Positions 46,615 through 57,554 of a DNA stretch of 64,000 nucleotides are shown here, in pieces. Both the position numbers and the translations under genes were made by a program. Within the stretch, counting starts at the first letter, position 1. Each line of letters begins with the position of its first letter. The notes under the pieces were generated by a model. It worked only from the letters and a program-made list of their open reading frames with translations. It was not told the origin of the DNA and ran no database searches. The DNA is taken from contig NC_079478.1 in NCBI RefSeq assembly GCF_026230105.1, positions 6,401,653 through 6,465,652 on the forward strand, in the 5' to 3' direction. This DNA is from Diorhabda sublineata (taxonomy: Eukaryota > Arthropoda > Insecta > Coleoptera > Chrysomelidae).

Positions 46615-48119
46615 CTTCACGTCTTTTTGTGTATAATACCTTATATCTTTGATTTATTCATTAGTCTTCCTCTTACTTCTTTCTTCTGTGTTGGTAAAAA
46701 GTATTTTTGTAAGAAAATATATGAATATTTTGAATAACTACAGATTTTGATATATTTTTTATTGTTCAACCTTCCTACAAACGATCTAAATTATTAAAAC
46801 AAATACTTCTTATAGATAATGTAGTTTTTCTGGTCATTCCCATCTTATCACTATTCTACACTTCCACAATATCTAAATTAAACCTGTTTTATTGTTGGGT
46901 TCATTATTTACAAAACATATAACTCGGTTTTTCACCAAAAAGTCCTTTGTTTACATCCAAATGGTCAATAGTAGACTTGTTAGTCAAATAGTAACCGAAG
47001 CATTCCGTGAGCAAGACAAATTACAGATTTTAGAAAGGAGTTAGAGATAAGAAGTTTCTCTTTTTAGCGTTTCTTTTGTAGCAGCGTTTCTTTTGTTCTG
47101 TAAAAAGTAATGAGCGTTTTTTTTTCTATAGCAAACAAACGAACAATGACCTGCTAATGTCGATTACTGAACGAACGACATATACAAGGCGATCCAATTA
47201 AGATAAGTAGAATTTATGTCAAATTACTCTAAATTCTACTAGAAATAGATAAGTATATTGAAAGGAAACTCTTTTAGGTCAATTAAATTGGCTTAAATAA
47301 ATAAAAATATCTCTGTAAAGGATTTTCCAAATTAATAATAATTGATAGGAACAATGCAAAAATATCAACAATAATATGTTTGTAACAAAAATAATGAACT
47401 TTGCACTTACTATGTATTCAAAATTCAAGTTGTTCAACCCATCATAAGCTATGCAGCTTTCATATGGTGGCCAAGAACAAAACACTACAAGTCATCTTAG
47501 ACTTTCCCTAAAATGAAGTCCAGCGACCTGAGGTTATATTAACATGTCTTTCAAACTATTCTTAAGCAAAAATAATGAACTTATTGAAAAACCAACTTCC
47601 CAGGCACAATGAAGAGAAAACATCTGTCACGAAATGGCAGCCATGACGGTGAACCAGCAGCCCATTGGTTTACCCTTGAACAATGTTATTTTTTTTTGGG
47701 ACACCTTGTAGTTCGAATAAATAACATTTCCTTTAGATGGATGAGATAATAAATTGAAGCTACAAATGGAGAATTTTACGTATAATTGTTTTACATGAAT
47801 GTAAATATGTAATTTGTGTTATCATTATTTCCTGCACTCAGATAACGCAATCCCAATAACTATGCATAAATAAATGATACTCTAAATTAAATCACGCAAA
47901 TCAATACAAACGCTCGTTGTGAAGAAACATTCCATCATAAAAATATCCACAAAATGGAGGTTTGAATATAATGAATCAATACACAAAACATTCATCCTTC
48001 GTAAGAATGTGTATTAACTATACAGAAATTCTACAAGAAGACAGTATCAAAAACCTAGTAATCTATTTGATAATGCAAACAACATATCAGAAAAAAGAGA
48101 GAACAACTTTATATTAAAA
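46615..48119. other. AT-rich spacer
   Basis: No gene recognised; the 68-codon frame at 47279-47485 (minus) is motif-free. GGGACACCTTGTA near 47697 resembles the last bases of some insect DNA transposons, but no partner end was found. Confidence 0.35.
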
Positions 48120-48470
48120 CAAGCTACACTAGATTATAGGGAAAAAATAAAAAGTCTTTAACCTATATAGTTCTATGCATACTTCAAAAATTTCAATCCA
48201 AAATACTACGACAAATAATAGATGTCCCATGGTATGTATTAAGCCACATTTCCACAAGTAGATTTAGATGTACCAACAATTCAATAAGTTATTGAAGATA
48301 AAATAAAAAAGATTACAAAAACATGGAAACTCATCCAAATTCACTATCAGAACTTTTGCGTGACAAGGCACAACAAACGACTAAAGAAAGCGTGGTCAAC
48401 AGACCTAACAAGGAGTATTAGTGGGTAATTCGCTGAATGTAAACCACGCAAAGACCTTACAGTTGCTAGA
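48120..48470 (+). pseudogene. jockey-type LINE C-terminal tail
   Basis: The plus strand reads FQSKILRQIIDVPWYV, then after frame changes TSRFRCTNNSI or LDVPTI, and KNMETHPNSLSELLRDKAQQ with a closing NRPNKEY. Jockey elements end ORF2 with FQNKxLRxIxxAPWYVRNxxIHRDLxxPTVxxxI, then Y..RLxxHPNxLAxxLLD and LKRxKPxDL. The match in order and spacing is clear although several stops interrupt it. No RT is nearby, so this is a 5'-truncated insertion. Confidence 0.7.
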
Positions 48471-48959
48471 TGGCCAATAATGATTTTAAGAGTAGCCCGC
48501 AAAGTTTAAATTATACAATTTTCATACACCTAAATTGTTTGTTTGAATATGTACTTGAAACTCCAAAAACGGTTTTAACTACAACCCTGAGCTCGACTTC
48601 ATTGTTTGGGCGGATATGTGCTGAAAATTTTTCTAAACTGATAAATGTTTTCACACTATCGATCGTCTCGTTGAATTTTATACAATTTGGCATTCTTCGT
48701 GAATTTTCGACAGACCTCCCGGAATTTTCCATGCAAATTGAATGTCTATATTTTATTTGCAGAGCAAGAGTAAGGACAATAATTTTTCCACACGCAATAC
48801 GAAGCAGGAGACTGTTACAATTGCCGCATTAAAGTTGCTGATAGTTGAATTAAACATAATTATTTCAGTATAGATGTATAAAAAAAGTTAAGTTGCAGAA
48901 GTGTTATTTCAAAATTTCAAAAATAAATCGGAAATATTGGCATCCTTAAATCCTTAGAA
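48470..48959. other. unassigned frames between LINE tails
   Basis: A 120-codon frame at 48470-48832 (plus) overlaps a 73-codon minus frame at 48511-48732. Neither contains a motif I recognise, and the hydrophobic composition alone does not support a gene. Confidence 0.3.
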
Positions 48960-49320
48960 TAGAAGAATTTATCCAACATGTTGATATTTGTGGACAAGTA
49001 CTGAAACGCATGCTCAAGATACCGTGGACAGCTATGCAAACAAACGATGCAGTCTTTAACAGAGCAAATGCGGTTCGTGAGTTGGTGGATAACTTTAAAT
49101 GCAGGAAAATTGCTTATTTGGGACACATAATGCGTGGTAGTTGGTTTAATATCCTCCAATTGATTATGATGGTTAAAGTTAAATGTCGTAGAGCAATTGG
49201 AAGGAAGCAAGCCTCTTAGCTGAAGAATATTAGAGAATGGACTGGGATAAGAGAAGCAGAACAGTTATTTAGACTAGCTCAAGTTAGAAAGAGTTTTGCC
49301 AGTGTCAAGGGGACTTGATA
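48960..49320 (+). pseudogene. LINE ORF2 C-terminal tail
   Basis: The plus strand is well preserved: VLKRMLKIPWTAMQTND, AVRELVDNFKCRKIAYLGHI, RGSWFNILQLIMM, KCRRAIGRKQAS-stop-LKNIREWTGIREAEQLFRLA and FASVKGT. This is the post-RT tail of an insect LINE (RMLKIPWTxxVTNxEVLRR, IKxRKxxYLGHIMRG, LLQLIMxGKVEGRRxxGRxxxSWLxNIRxWTG, LFRLAQDRxxFxxVVAN). Only the GKVEG and SW residues are damaged. The decayed minus-strand tail at 12.97-13.49 kb has the same architecture. Confidence 0.82.
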
Positions 49321-49580
49321 CAGCACACTAAGAAGAAGACTGGAACTCAATAACGTTATGAATGCTGCATTTAAAATAGTAAATTCCATAAGATCTTAAA
49401 GTTTGTCACGTCGTTAGTTTCGCGCTTTGCTGAAAGAATGCGGCGATAAACATAATGAACTCTTGCTATATACAGACGTAAGACGTTTAAATTGGGCTGC
49501 ATACAAGATTTAAAAGACTGAAACCAACAATATGCTCAAATTTGAAAACTAAATATGTTTCGCATCCTAAAATAACAGAT
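49321..49580. other. spacer
   Basis: Probably LINE 3' untranslated sequence followed by unassigned DNA. Confidence 0.3.
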
Positions 49581-50035
49581 TTAGGCCGGGCGCAAGTGGA
49601 GACGCAGTGAACACGTGTAGGGCAGCACAGCGCAAGGGAAGAAAGGGAGAAAACTGTGTGCAGTTGCCTCCGCATATTGAAACACAGTTTCGTCCTTACC
49701 GTTCTTTAAATTAAGTTCGGATGCAATCGTTGTCCAAATATCTTGTTTGAATTTAATTTTCATATAGTTCGGGTCACTTGTATTATATAACACTGGGTGG
49801 TTTCGCACTAGTTCAATCAATTTTTCTTCACAAGATTCCATTTTCCCTAAACGCCTTTAGGCAACTGTGCGAGTGTGATGCAGTTTCTGTGGGACATTCA
49901 CGAATGCCACATTAGCCACGTCCGGAGCAGTACTGCTCTGCCTCTCAATTCGTGCGGTCCCATTAGACAACAAGAGTTACAGAAATTGTGCTGCCCTGCA
50001 CGTGTTGGCTGCATCTCAACTTGTGCCCGGCCTAA
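49581..50035. mobile_element. 455-bp TIR element carrying a MADF exon
   Basis: The two ends are inverted repeats of about 49 bp: TTAGGCCGGGCGCAAGTGGA on the left versus TTAGGCCGGGCACAAGTTGA from the right end read inward, continuing to a shared GCAGGGCAGCACA-like inner border. Around 43 of 49 positions match. The GGCCGGGC start and the TTA suggest a PIF/Harbinger relationship, but the outer TTA and TAA are reverse complements of each other, not a direct duplication. They may simply belong to the ends. The interior contains the MADF fragment on the minus strand. Confidence 0.8.
49680..49841 (-). CDS. MADF-domain first exon, truncated
   Basis: The minus strand begins MESCEEKLIELVRNHPVLYN, then TSDPNYMKIKFKQDIWTTIASELNL. 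This is the first two thirds of a MADF (Myb/SANT-like) DNA-binding domain: (E)xLIxLVRxxPxLYDxxxxxYxxxxxKxxxWxxIAxELG. Right after NLKNG the DNA reads GTAAGG, a canonical splice donor. Beyond it the frame runs into non-domain sequence and then the left TIR. So this looks like exon 1 of a MADF gene whose intron and remaining exons are gone. Harbinger-type elements often encode a MADF/Myb-like partner of the transposase, which fits the surrounding TIR element. Alone it encodes half a domain. Confidence 0.65.
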
Positions 50036-50399
50036 GAAAGGTTTCTTGATCTTACTTACCAATACAGGTTAGAGGAGAGCAATAATTTGAAGCCAGGTAA
50101 AGATAAACTAATGATTGTTATGCTCATAATAGTTATTCATGCAACATGTGAGTAAAGTAATACTTACGGCAATTCCTAGTTACATACAAAATTTTTCTAC
50201 GTCCGTAATTCTTATTTTGTAATAGTGATATCAAAAGTACAACTGTAAGCATTATTAATTTAAAGTAAAGAAGAAGTTGGTATTTGAATCGGCAGCATTT
50301 AACGAGTAAAGAAATAACATCGTCTATAGTTTTATTAGTACTTATTGGATTGTAGGTAGGATCGTGAACATTTACAATGTTGCTTAGAGTCAAACTAGT
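50036..50399. other. AT-rich spacer downstream of Crypton-like remnant
   Basis: Contains the end of a 117-codon minus frame (50133-50486) whose start overlaps the recombinase remnant; its later part (LILLYFKL...LLQNKN) has no motif. Confidence 0.3.
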
Positions 50400-51060
50400 T
50401 GGTCCCTTTAAAATTTTCACTGCTGAATCCATTTTGTTTTTTATAAGTCGTTTACGTAACCTTCCGCAACTGTGTTGGATTTCCACCCACCGTGCTTCTT
50501 TAGTTGAATGATATCACCACCGGAATCCACTAATAGAGGCGCCGAGGAGCGTCGAAATGTATGCCCAGTGTAGTTTTTTTGGATTCGGTAAATTCAAATA
50601 GATATTGATACCTATAACTTAGGTTTCACATTTTCCATTTCTATACTGCAAAAAGAATGATCTGTTTTGATATTTATGTTTGATATTGAAATTTTTTGCT
50701 GCCATCCCTTATGCATGAGATAATGATTGTCTGGAGCTTGCAACAGCAATTTATTAATTTCTTCACGAGCAAATGTTTTAAATTTTTTTGGGTCTATTGC
50801 CAACTGATTAATTTTTCAAATATGAAATGAGTTTCCAGTATTTACGGATGTTTACGTCGTTATTTACCATTATGGTGACTTTCAATTTTGAATAAGTGTA
50901 GAATACTTCCACATTTTGGATTTAGTTTCAAAGTAAGTTAATAAACTCTTTCTGTGAAGCTGTTTATGCCTTTTTTAGTACACCACGCCATAAAAGAATA
51001 ATATTCCTTCAAATTCTCCCTGGAGTTATCAGGGAGAAGATTCATAGTCGCTGCAGTTCA
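50400..51060 (-). pseudogene. Crypton-like tyrosine recombinase pseudogene
   Basis: Minus-strand pieces in order: TAATMNLLPDNSRENLKEYY, SFMAWCTKKGINSFTE (N-terminal SAM-like domain), NIRKYWKLISYLKN, RPKKFKTFAREEINKLLLQAPDNHYLMHK (start of the catalytic domain), then YTGHTFRRSSAPLLVDSGGD, LKKHGGWKS and VAEGYVND. The last group carries the HxxR, W and nucleophile Tyr of the tyrosine recombinase fold, all intact (50450-50570). The first catalytic Arg region and roughly 100 residues after YLMHK are deleted. Frameshifts and stops occur elsewhere. Insect Cryptons use such an enzyme to excise and integrate as circles. Confidence 0.75.
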
Positions 51061-53029
51061 ACAACATTTTCTAGTGTGCAGTTTAAACTTTCTTCACTAT
51101 TACTCTTCATCACTAATAATAATACTACACTTAAATAAGACACAAAACGGATTTTCTGAACGAATATCAAGAAATAAAAGTATAACAGTTTATCAGAAAA
51201 ACGTTCACTGCCCGCTATTTTGATAAAACAATTTTATAATTACGTTGAAAAATGACAAGTTACGGCACTTTTTTTAACGCAAAAGCGTGAAAAAATTAAC
51301 CACTACGGTACTTTTTCTCACGCTTTCTGACCCATTCAGAAATTACATTCTTTATGAATGCAAATGAATGAAAAAAAAACGTGAATATTATAACGGACGT
51401 AGAAAAAAATTATTATCAAAATTTGTGAATCTCAAAAAAAATCGTATAACAAATATTCCGATATTCTTCTCTATTGTTAGTACAAATTTAGGAGACTCTG
51501 AAGAATAGATAATAAAAATAAAAGTGAACAAATTCCAAGTCTCTGGTTTCAGATTTCAATTTTTATAAACTGACAAGAATAGATAAATATATAACAATTG
51601 TTACACGTTGCAATGCCTTTTTCGAATCAATATATTCACGTAAATCCACATTTTCATTTTTATAGATATGATCAAAACGAAACATCGATAGTAAATAATA
51701 GATCAAAATCATGTTTGTGACTTGCTTCAAGTTTATAAGAGCCAAATTTTGAATAACTTGGTATACTTAATTACCTGTAAACTATATTTTACCGGAGAAG
51801 TCGCCTCTACAAAATAAATTTCACCACACCTCGTATACATTAACGTCGAATCCTATAAACACCTCTATTTCTAAATTTTTTAACCTTAAAGAACTTCTTC
51901 ACAAAGATGTCTCTATAAAAATAATACCATAGCTATTAGATATATTTAAAGCGCTGCTTTCCAAACCAATATTGAGAGAAAGATAAATGGATTGATGGAG
52001 TAGATTTACAATGGGAAAGATAAACCGAGTAATGACAATTGGAACTGCAGAAAATCTACGAAAGCTGCCTTGAAAACGTTTATTTAAAAACCTGATTCTG
52101 TTAATCAATGATTGAAATACAAATAATAGATACATAACGTTGAATAATATCTACCACTACCGTTACTACCATAATAAAGCACAACCTGTACATTATAGAT
52201 GGCAAAATGTCGTGAGTTACTTTTTAAATTGAATGAATGAATAAAAAAAGTCGTTTTAAAGTTACTCAAATTATAATTGAAAAGAATAAAACACTTGAAA
52301 TCTATGGAATTAACTATACATCAGGAAATAGTGATTTTTTTGCATGAATTTTATTTTAAATTATACATCCTACTCCCTAAACTAATTTTGTTTGTATTGT
52401 ACTAATTATCCAATCTTAATTTTCTCACTAGTAATAATTTTATTTAGTTTCGTTTCATTATAAAAATAAACTTACCATAAAGAGGCCAAGATCCATGCTT
52501 AATTCAATTTCTACATCACTTCTTAAAAAAAGTTCGAAATTTTCAAGAAAAATAAAACAAGTCAAAACACCAAAACGAATTACCCGGGCCCGGCGTTTTT
52601 TTTTTTTACCTTAACGACAAAATACCGATACTTCTCGACGCACGGCGATTCCTTCAATGCATCTCTGAATGCTCTTCCGCGTTTTCCTGGAATATTACCC
52701 TACGTCGACGTCGTAATGGAGCGTCTCTGGAAAGTAGTTTTGATAAGCGAAAGCAGAAGGGTGATATGGAACGTGCGCAATGTGGGAGTATCGATTTTGC
52801 ATCTGGAGTAGAGGTGTGGAAGCAGCAAATACCGAGGTAACCGTGAATTATTAATAAACGACAACATAGAATGGGTACATTGCGTGAATAGTGTGGATGG
52901 TTTCTATTATTAGATTGGGAACTAATCTAATGTAAAATCGAATGTGATTCCACTGATCCCGACAAAATTTTTCAATGGCAAAAGAATATTTTAAATATTA
53001 TCATCATTATCAGTGGAGCAAGGGCATCT
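51061..53029. other. spacer with a small stem-loop
   Basis: An imperfect inverted pair AAAGCGTGA-AAAAA (51282-51295) and TTTTTCTCACGCTTT (51312-51326) lies just upstream of the Crypton-like remnant; the flanking TTACGGCACTTTTT and CTACGGTACTTTTT are direct repeats. The rest (51.4-53.0 kb) holds no motif; frames at 51563-51745 and 51899-52135 are unassigned. CCCGGGCCCGG at about 52585 is a GC-rich palindrome. Confidence 0.35.
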
Positions 53030-53611
53030 GTCGATGTTTCAGCTGCAGTGGTAAAAGTCGTTTCTACCCGATCTAACTCTTGACTGTTCATCGTTAGGCG
53101 CACTGGAGGATGTTGATTTTTGCTTAGGAAAGTCCGAATTCTTCTTTTGCTGCTTATATTCTTTGCATAATATTTTGTAGCTCTTCATTTTTATTTGCTA
53201 TAATTACTATATCATCGGCATATCTAATGTTGTTGATTGCTTCTCCGTTGATTTTGATACCATCTGATAGATCTGCCAGAGATTTTGTAAATATTTCTTC
53301 GAAGTAAATGTTGAATGGAAGAGGTGACAGAATTGAACCCTATCTCACTTCCATCTTGCCAGCAATTTCTCTACTGAGCGAATTACCTACTCACTTTTAC
53401 TTTTGCAGATTGACTCCAATACATATTAGCGATAATACGAATATTTTTTTCGTCAATGACAGTATTTCTAAGAACCTCGATAAGTTCTTTGTGTTTGACG
53501 TTATTTAAAGCTTTGGAGATATCGATAAAGAACAGGTGTACGTCTTTTTTCATATCGCTGCATATCTGGATGAGAACCTGTAGGCTAAAGATATTTGTTT
53601 CACATTTTGAG
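53030..53611 (-). pseudogene. LINE reverse transcriptase, right part (interrupted by mariner)
   Basis: From the mariner junction the minus strand reads KCETNIFSLQVLIQICSDMKK, FFIDISKALNNVKHKELIEV (first catalytic Asp block), IDEKNIRIIANMYWSQSAKV, a damaged RQGxxLSPxLFN segment, then ADLSDGIKINGEAINNIRYADD followed by IVIIANKNEELQNIMQRI. The YADD catalytic box is intact (about 53212-53223). After the YADD region only a short decayed stretch follows, so the tail is missing. The upstream part of the RT continues on the far side of the mariner. Confidence 0.8.
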
Positions 53612-53613
53612 TA

Positions 53614-54844
53614 CGAGGATGTAATGATATCTAGTTAGCCTAGACCAGTTCCGTGAATAAACAAAATATTGCGTTACCATAACAACGAGTAATAACTTAT
53701 TAGAAGTGTAAGTGTATAGTTTTACGTCAAAAAAGTAAACCAGAGTTACCCAATAAATTAAAAGAAAAAATATTTCCACCGAAAATGTTAAAATCAAAAA
53801 ATTGGAGTATCGAGCCATCATCATATGCTTAATACCCTTGGTGATCAACGTCCTTCGTATGCGACTGTGAAAAATTGGACTGCAAGCTTCAAAAGAGATA
53901 ATTTTCCATTGAAGATGATGACCGATCGGGAAGGCCAGTTTCTGTGTCAGTCCCCGAAAATATCGATGCTGTTCATGGCATGAATTTAACAGACCGTCGA
54001 ATTGGGCTAAAACGGATATCTGAAGCACTGGATATTTTATACGAACACGTTAATCATATAGTTCACGTCAATTTGGACATGAGAAAAATTTCTGCAAAAT
54101 GGATCCCCAAATGTTTGAATGTTAACCAAAAGCGTGCAAGAGTAGAAGCATCGCGTTCGATCTGTGCTCGATTTGAAAACGATGTAGACTTCTTAAGCCG
54201 AATTGTTACTATGTATGAGACTTGGGTACATTTTTACGATCCAGAAACAAAGCAACAATCGATGGAATGGCGACACTCTGGTTCTCCAAGGCCTAAGAAG
54301 TTTCGTGTCCAAAAATCTGTAGGAAAAGTTCTTGCATCAGTTTTTTGGGATTGTCATGGAGTAATCATGATTGATTTTTTTCGATAAGGGTAGAACAATA
54401 ACTAGAGATTACTATTCGACATTACTGACCACTCTACGGGAAAAAATGAAAGAGAAAAGACGCGGAAAGCTATCCAATGGTGTTTTGTTTTTGCAGGACA
54501 ACGCCCCTGCACATAAATCTCATGTTACCATGCAAAAAATTCGTGATTTAGGGTTTGAATTACTAGAGCACCCCCCTTATCCACCAGATTTGGCTCCTTC
54601 CGACTATCATCTCTTTCCTCAACTGAAAAAAGTTGAAAAGCTCTCAACAAGGAGGTAATGAAAACTGTGGAGATCTGGTTTGCAGAGCAAGAAGGAACAT
54701 TTTTTTTAAAGGTCTAGAGACGTTGCAGGTTCGCTGTAATAAATGTATCCAATAAAGAGGAGAATATGTTGAGTGATAAAATATTTTCACATTGAAATTT
54801 CATTTGGTTCTATAGTAGGCAAAGAAATTTTCAATATATCCTCG
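53614..54844 (+). mobile_element. near full-length mariner element with TIRs and TA duplication
   Basis: TA at 53612-53613 and 54845-54846 flank a 1231-bp element. Left end CGAGGATGTAATGATATC; right end read inward CGAGGATATATTGAAAAT. Further in, both share GCCTA at the same offset. This length and TA duplication are standard for mariner. The transposase lies on the plus strand. The TIR family differs from the CGAGGxxxGTCCCAGAAGT type at 1-21 and 2.94 kb, so at least two mariner lineages have invaded this locus. Confidence 0.93.
53770..54770 (+). pseudogene. mariner transposase, inactivated (SETMAR-like lineage)
   Basis: Mostly one well-preserved protein: YATVKNWTASFKRDNFSIED, RRIGLKRISEALDILYEHV (HTH), WIPKCLNVNQKR (linker WVPHxL), then ARFENDVDFLSRIVTMYETW. 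Intact relatives have MDETW at the end, so the first catalytic Asp is Tyr (GAT to TAT). Next come MEWRHSGSPRPKKFR, FWDCHGVIMIDFF, LFLQDNAPAHKS (second Asp kept) and DLAPSDYHLFPQLKK (third Asp kept; D34D spacing). A +1 error in a T run at about 54374-54384 breaks the frame after MIDFF, another follows QLKK, and about 40 N-terminal residues are missing. It cannot be active. Confidence 0.9.
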
Positions 54845-54846
54845 TA

Positions 54847-54980
54847 TATTTGATTTTGTATAATTTTAGAAAAATATTCGTTATGCGATTTATCTAGCTT
54901 ATTCGGCGGTATTGTTCACATCTGGTTTTTCAGGAATAGCGATAATAGTTGCAACCTGTCCTTAGAAATTTTTCCTCTAT
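54847..54980 (-). pseudogene. LINE reverse transcriptase, left part (other side of mariner)
   Basis: The minus strand reads GQVATIIAIPEKPDVNN, then in a shifted frame RISxID...NIFLKLYKIKY. These correspond to the early RT block STIIPIPKKPxAxxCxxYRxISLMSHxxKIFLKIIxxRI that precedes the part found at 53030-53611. Order, strand and missing gap fit one LINE split by the mariner. The match is weaker than on the other side. Confidence 0.5.
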
Positions 54981-56069
54981 TTTATATGGTGTGGAAACGG
55001 GGTGGTCGAAATATCTAGTAACTGATTTTCTGTTTCGCCCATTAATTTCAGTTTTTAACCCTGTATGCTGTAGTTACCGGGTCTCTGGTCGTGCTTTAAG
55101 AACCATTAAATTTTGCAAAAAAGAAAAATATACATAAGTTTTGTGTTATTTTTTGTGTTATTTAATGGTTTAAAACGTGAAAATACACTGTATATTATGA
55201 TAAAGAATTACAACCTCGATTAACATAAAAAAGATACTTTTTGACTCAATAAAAGTATAAATAAATTTCTATGCCAGTTTATAAAGTGAAATTATAGAAA
55301 ATGGTAGTAAAAATTTTTTTGTTGTAAATTCAGTTTGAGAAAAGACTTCTATTAACCGATTCCTGGTACAATTTTGACGTACTATATGATCTGTTAGCTA
55401 CATTCCAATTTTCTCCACAACTAGATTGAAATTTCAATTCTCGTGGAAAGACGCGATATCATTTTTTTATTGTCTCGATTTACAGTTATTGATTATTTAT
55501 ATTTCCATCCCCTAAACACATTATTTTTATACGGAACAATAGAATCAAAAATTATAATCTTCAGACAGCATCGCCTGTGACAAAATAAAAAGAAAAAGTG
55601 TAGATTGTCTGGCGTATGTGAAAATATTGTATAGAATAACGGTTCCATTTCGTCCCATCTCTATTTCAAGTCGGAAATTACACACAAGGTGTTTTATGCG
55701 TTTGGTGCATTTACTCCATTTATTATTCGTGGTAAGTCGAGTGTATTCGTTATATTTTTATTAGGGGTGTTAGAGGGTGCATGTGGATGTATTTGTTTCA
55801 GGATATTCTAGCCATTTTCTAAGCCTTTAATAACCTAATTGACATTAATGTATCGGAACGACAAACCAATTTACTTTGAATGGGGGTTATAAAGAAATAA
55901 TTTTATTATCTTGATGAAATAAAATAAAGCAATTACAGTAGTCACTTTTTCTTTATCCACACGAGTAGCGTGACTTTAAGCGACATGACAATGTGCATGT
56001 TTCTCTTTCAAAATTTATTTTCACTATTAACTTCAGTTCCCACAACTACTCCAAATCAAAATCGTCTCC
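54981..56069. other. AT-rich spacer
   Basis: The 62-codon frame at 54949-55137 shows no motif. No other feature recognised. Confidence 0.35.
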
Positions 56070-56700
56070 TATGTGCACAGTATACAGAATTTTTCCGCAA
56101 GATACTCAACAAGACGCGGGTAAAAGATCTGGGTAAAAATTTATCCCATACTATAAATCGACAAAAACAAATAATTAATAATGACTTGAAACCCAAAAAA
56201 ACCCTGGGTATGATGATATCAGTGCTGAAATGCTAAATAATTTTAACATTTCACTAGAAACAGGGCACTTTCCAAAAGCATTCAAAAACAGTTTTGTATT
56301 ATACCAATTTTTAAATCTGAAGACAGGAATCATGTGGCAAATTATCGTCCAATCTCAATGATAACAAGCTTAACAAAAGTATTGGAAAAGATCGTGAAAA
56401 TTAGAGTGATTAAATTCTTGGAAAAACATAATCTATTTTCAAATTCTCAATTTGGGTTTAGAAATCATAAGTCAACTCAAGATGCAATACACTTATCAAC
56501 AAACACTATTTATGAATGCATAGATTAAGATAAACCGGTAATAGGGATATTTCTTGATTTGGCAAAGGCTTTCGCCACCGTCAATCATTCCAAATCCAAA
56601 TTATTAGATGTCATATTTGTACGTGTCTTTGGAAGCCTAGAGCTACGGATTTATAATACTATTAGCGTCATTTATTTGTAAGCTTACGAAATTTTCAGAC
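56070..56700 (+). pseudogene. LINE reverse transcriptase N-terminal half (jockey/CR1-like)
   Basis: The plus strand reads TEFFRKILNKTRVKDLGKNL, then GYDDISAEMLNNF, TGHFPKAFKNS, IFKSEDRNHVANYRPISM, ITSLTKVLEKIVKIRVIKFL, SNSQFGFRNHKSTQDAIHLS and, after a stop, VIGIFLDLAKAFATVNHSK. These are the first RT blocks of a CR1/jockey-type LINE. The first catalytic Asp (FLDL) is present, but the later AFDTV has become AFATV. Homology fades at 56700, before the YADD box. Two frameshifts and one stop occur in 600 bp, so it is comparatively well preserved. Confidence 0.85.
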
Positions 56701-57270
56701 TAAACTTGTTAAGATCACTTTTACAAATGTACATTAAATAGAGCTGCTTCTGTTCTGTTCTTTGTACTGGTTTATTCAAATAAAAGTGTGTCTTCGTTGT
56801 TTAAAGTAGCCAGTAAAAACTCGCTCTGTATATTTATCTTTGAAAATTGCGTCAGGATCTACGGCAGCTGTTAAACTAAAGAAGATTAATTACTAAAATC
56901 CCTTACAATTTATTAGTTAGAATCCCTTCGGAAAAACACCTTAATTAAAAACTTTTCATTATCAAAGCGAATAGTTTAATGTGGTTTGTGGCAACCACGT
57001 ACGGTAGATATAATATCATGTATCAAACAAACTCCACGTTCGTTTTTGATAACTTTTGAATCAAAGATTTGTAGTTTCTTATTATATTTATATATATTAT
57101 ATTTCTAAGAAAAGGTTGGCGTCAAAAAGCGGAATAAAACTGCAATAATTCACACAAACTGGCAACGCCATTGACATTTGTGGGTAGCAGATAGAAATGT
57201 GTTAAATGATGGACAAAAGAAGTTCTCTAGTTTTGAGGTCTTTTGTTGCAACTTCAATAGAATACTTTTT
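56701..57270. other. spacer
   Basis: No feature seen until the dispersed repeat at 57271. On the minus strand, the ATG inside that repeat (about 57284) opens MASSKKYSIEVATKDLKTRE, which ends within 25-30 codons here. Confidence 0.3.
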
Positions 57271-57478
57271 AGACGACGCCATCTGAAAGTTTTATTCTGT
57301 ATTCATTTACATACCGAAAGTTGCGTTTTGAGTGTGCCATGTAGTGAAAGTGACAGTTCCGTACTGCAAAACACTTTCGGGACGCTCTGGAGTAGACAAC
57401 TTCAACTTCACTAAATATGACTCTAGCCACTTCAATATTGACAGTTGACAGTTTCATTTCGATGATTATGCATAACCT
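57271..57478 (-). repeat. dispersed repeat, copy 2
   Basis: Reverse complement matches 24983-25203. It contains GCAACTTTCGGTATGTAAAT and at its inner end an ATG that is destroyed in the other copy. Copy 2 lies about 75 bp upstream of, and divergent to, the Crypton-like fragment at 57555, so the repeat may be a promoter/leader shared by members of one element family. Confidence 0.75.
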
Positions 57479-57554
57479 TAAATTCTTAATTTTATGAAAT
57501 TATTTGTTTTGTCCGAAGTTTTGTCTAAATTAATGAATAACAATGAATGATGAT

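Noticed and set aside
48470..48832. 120-codon frame on the plus strand
   Set aside because: Overlapped by an equally long-looking antisense frame, no recognisable domain; reported only as unassigned.
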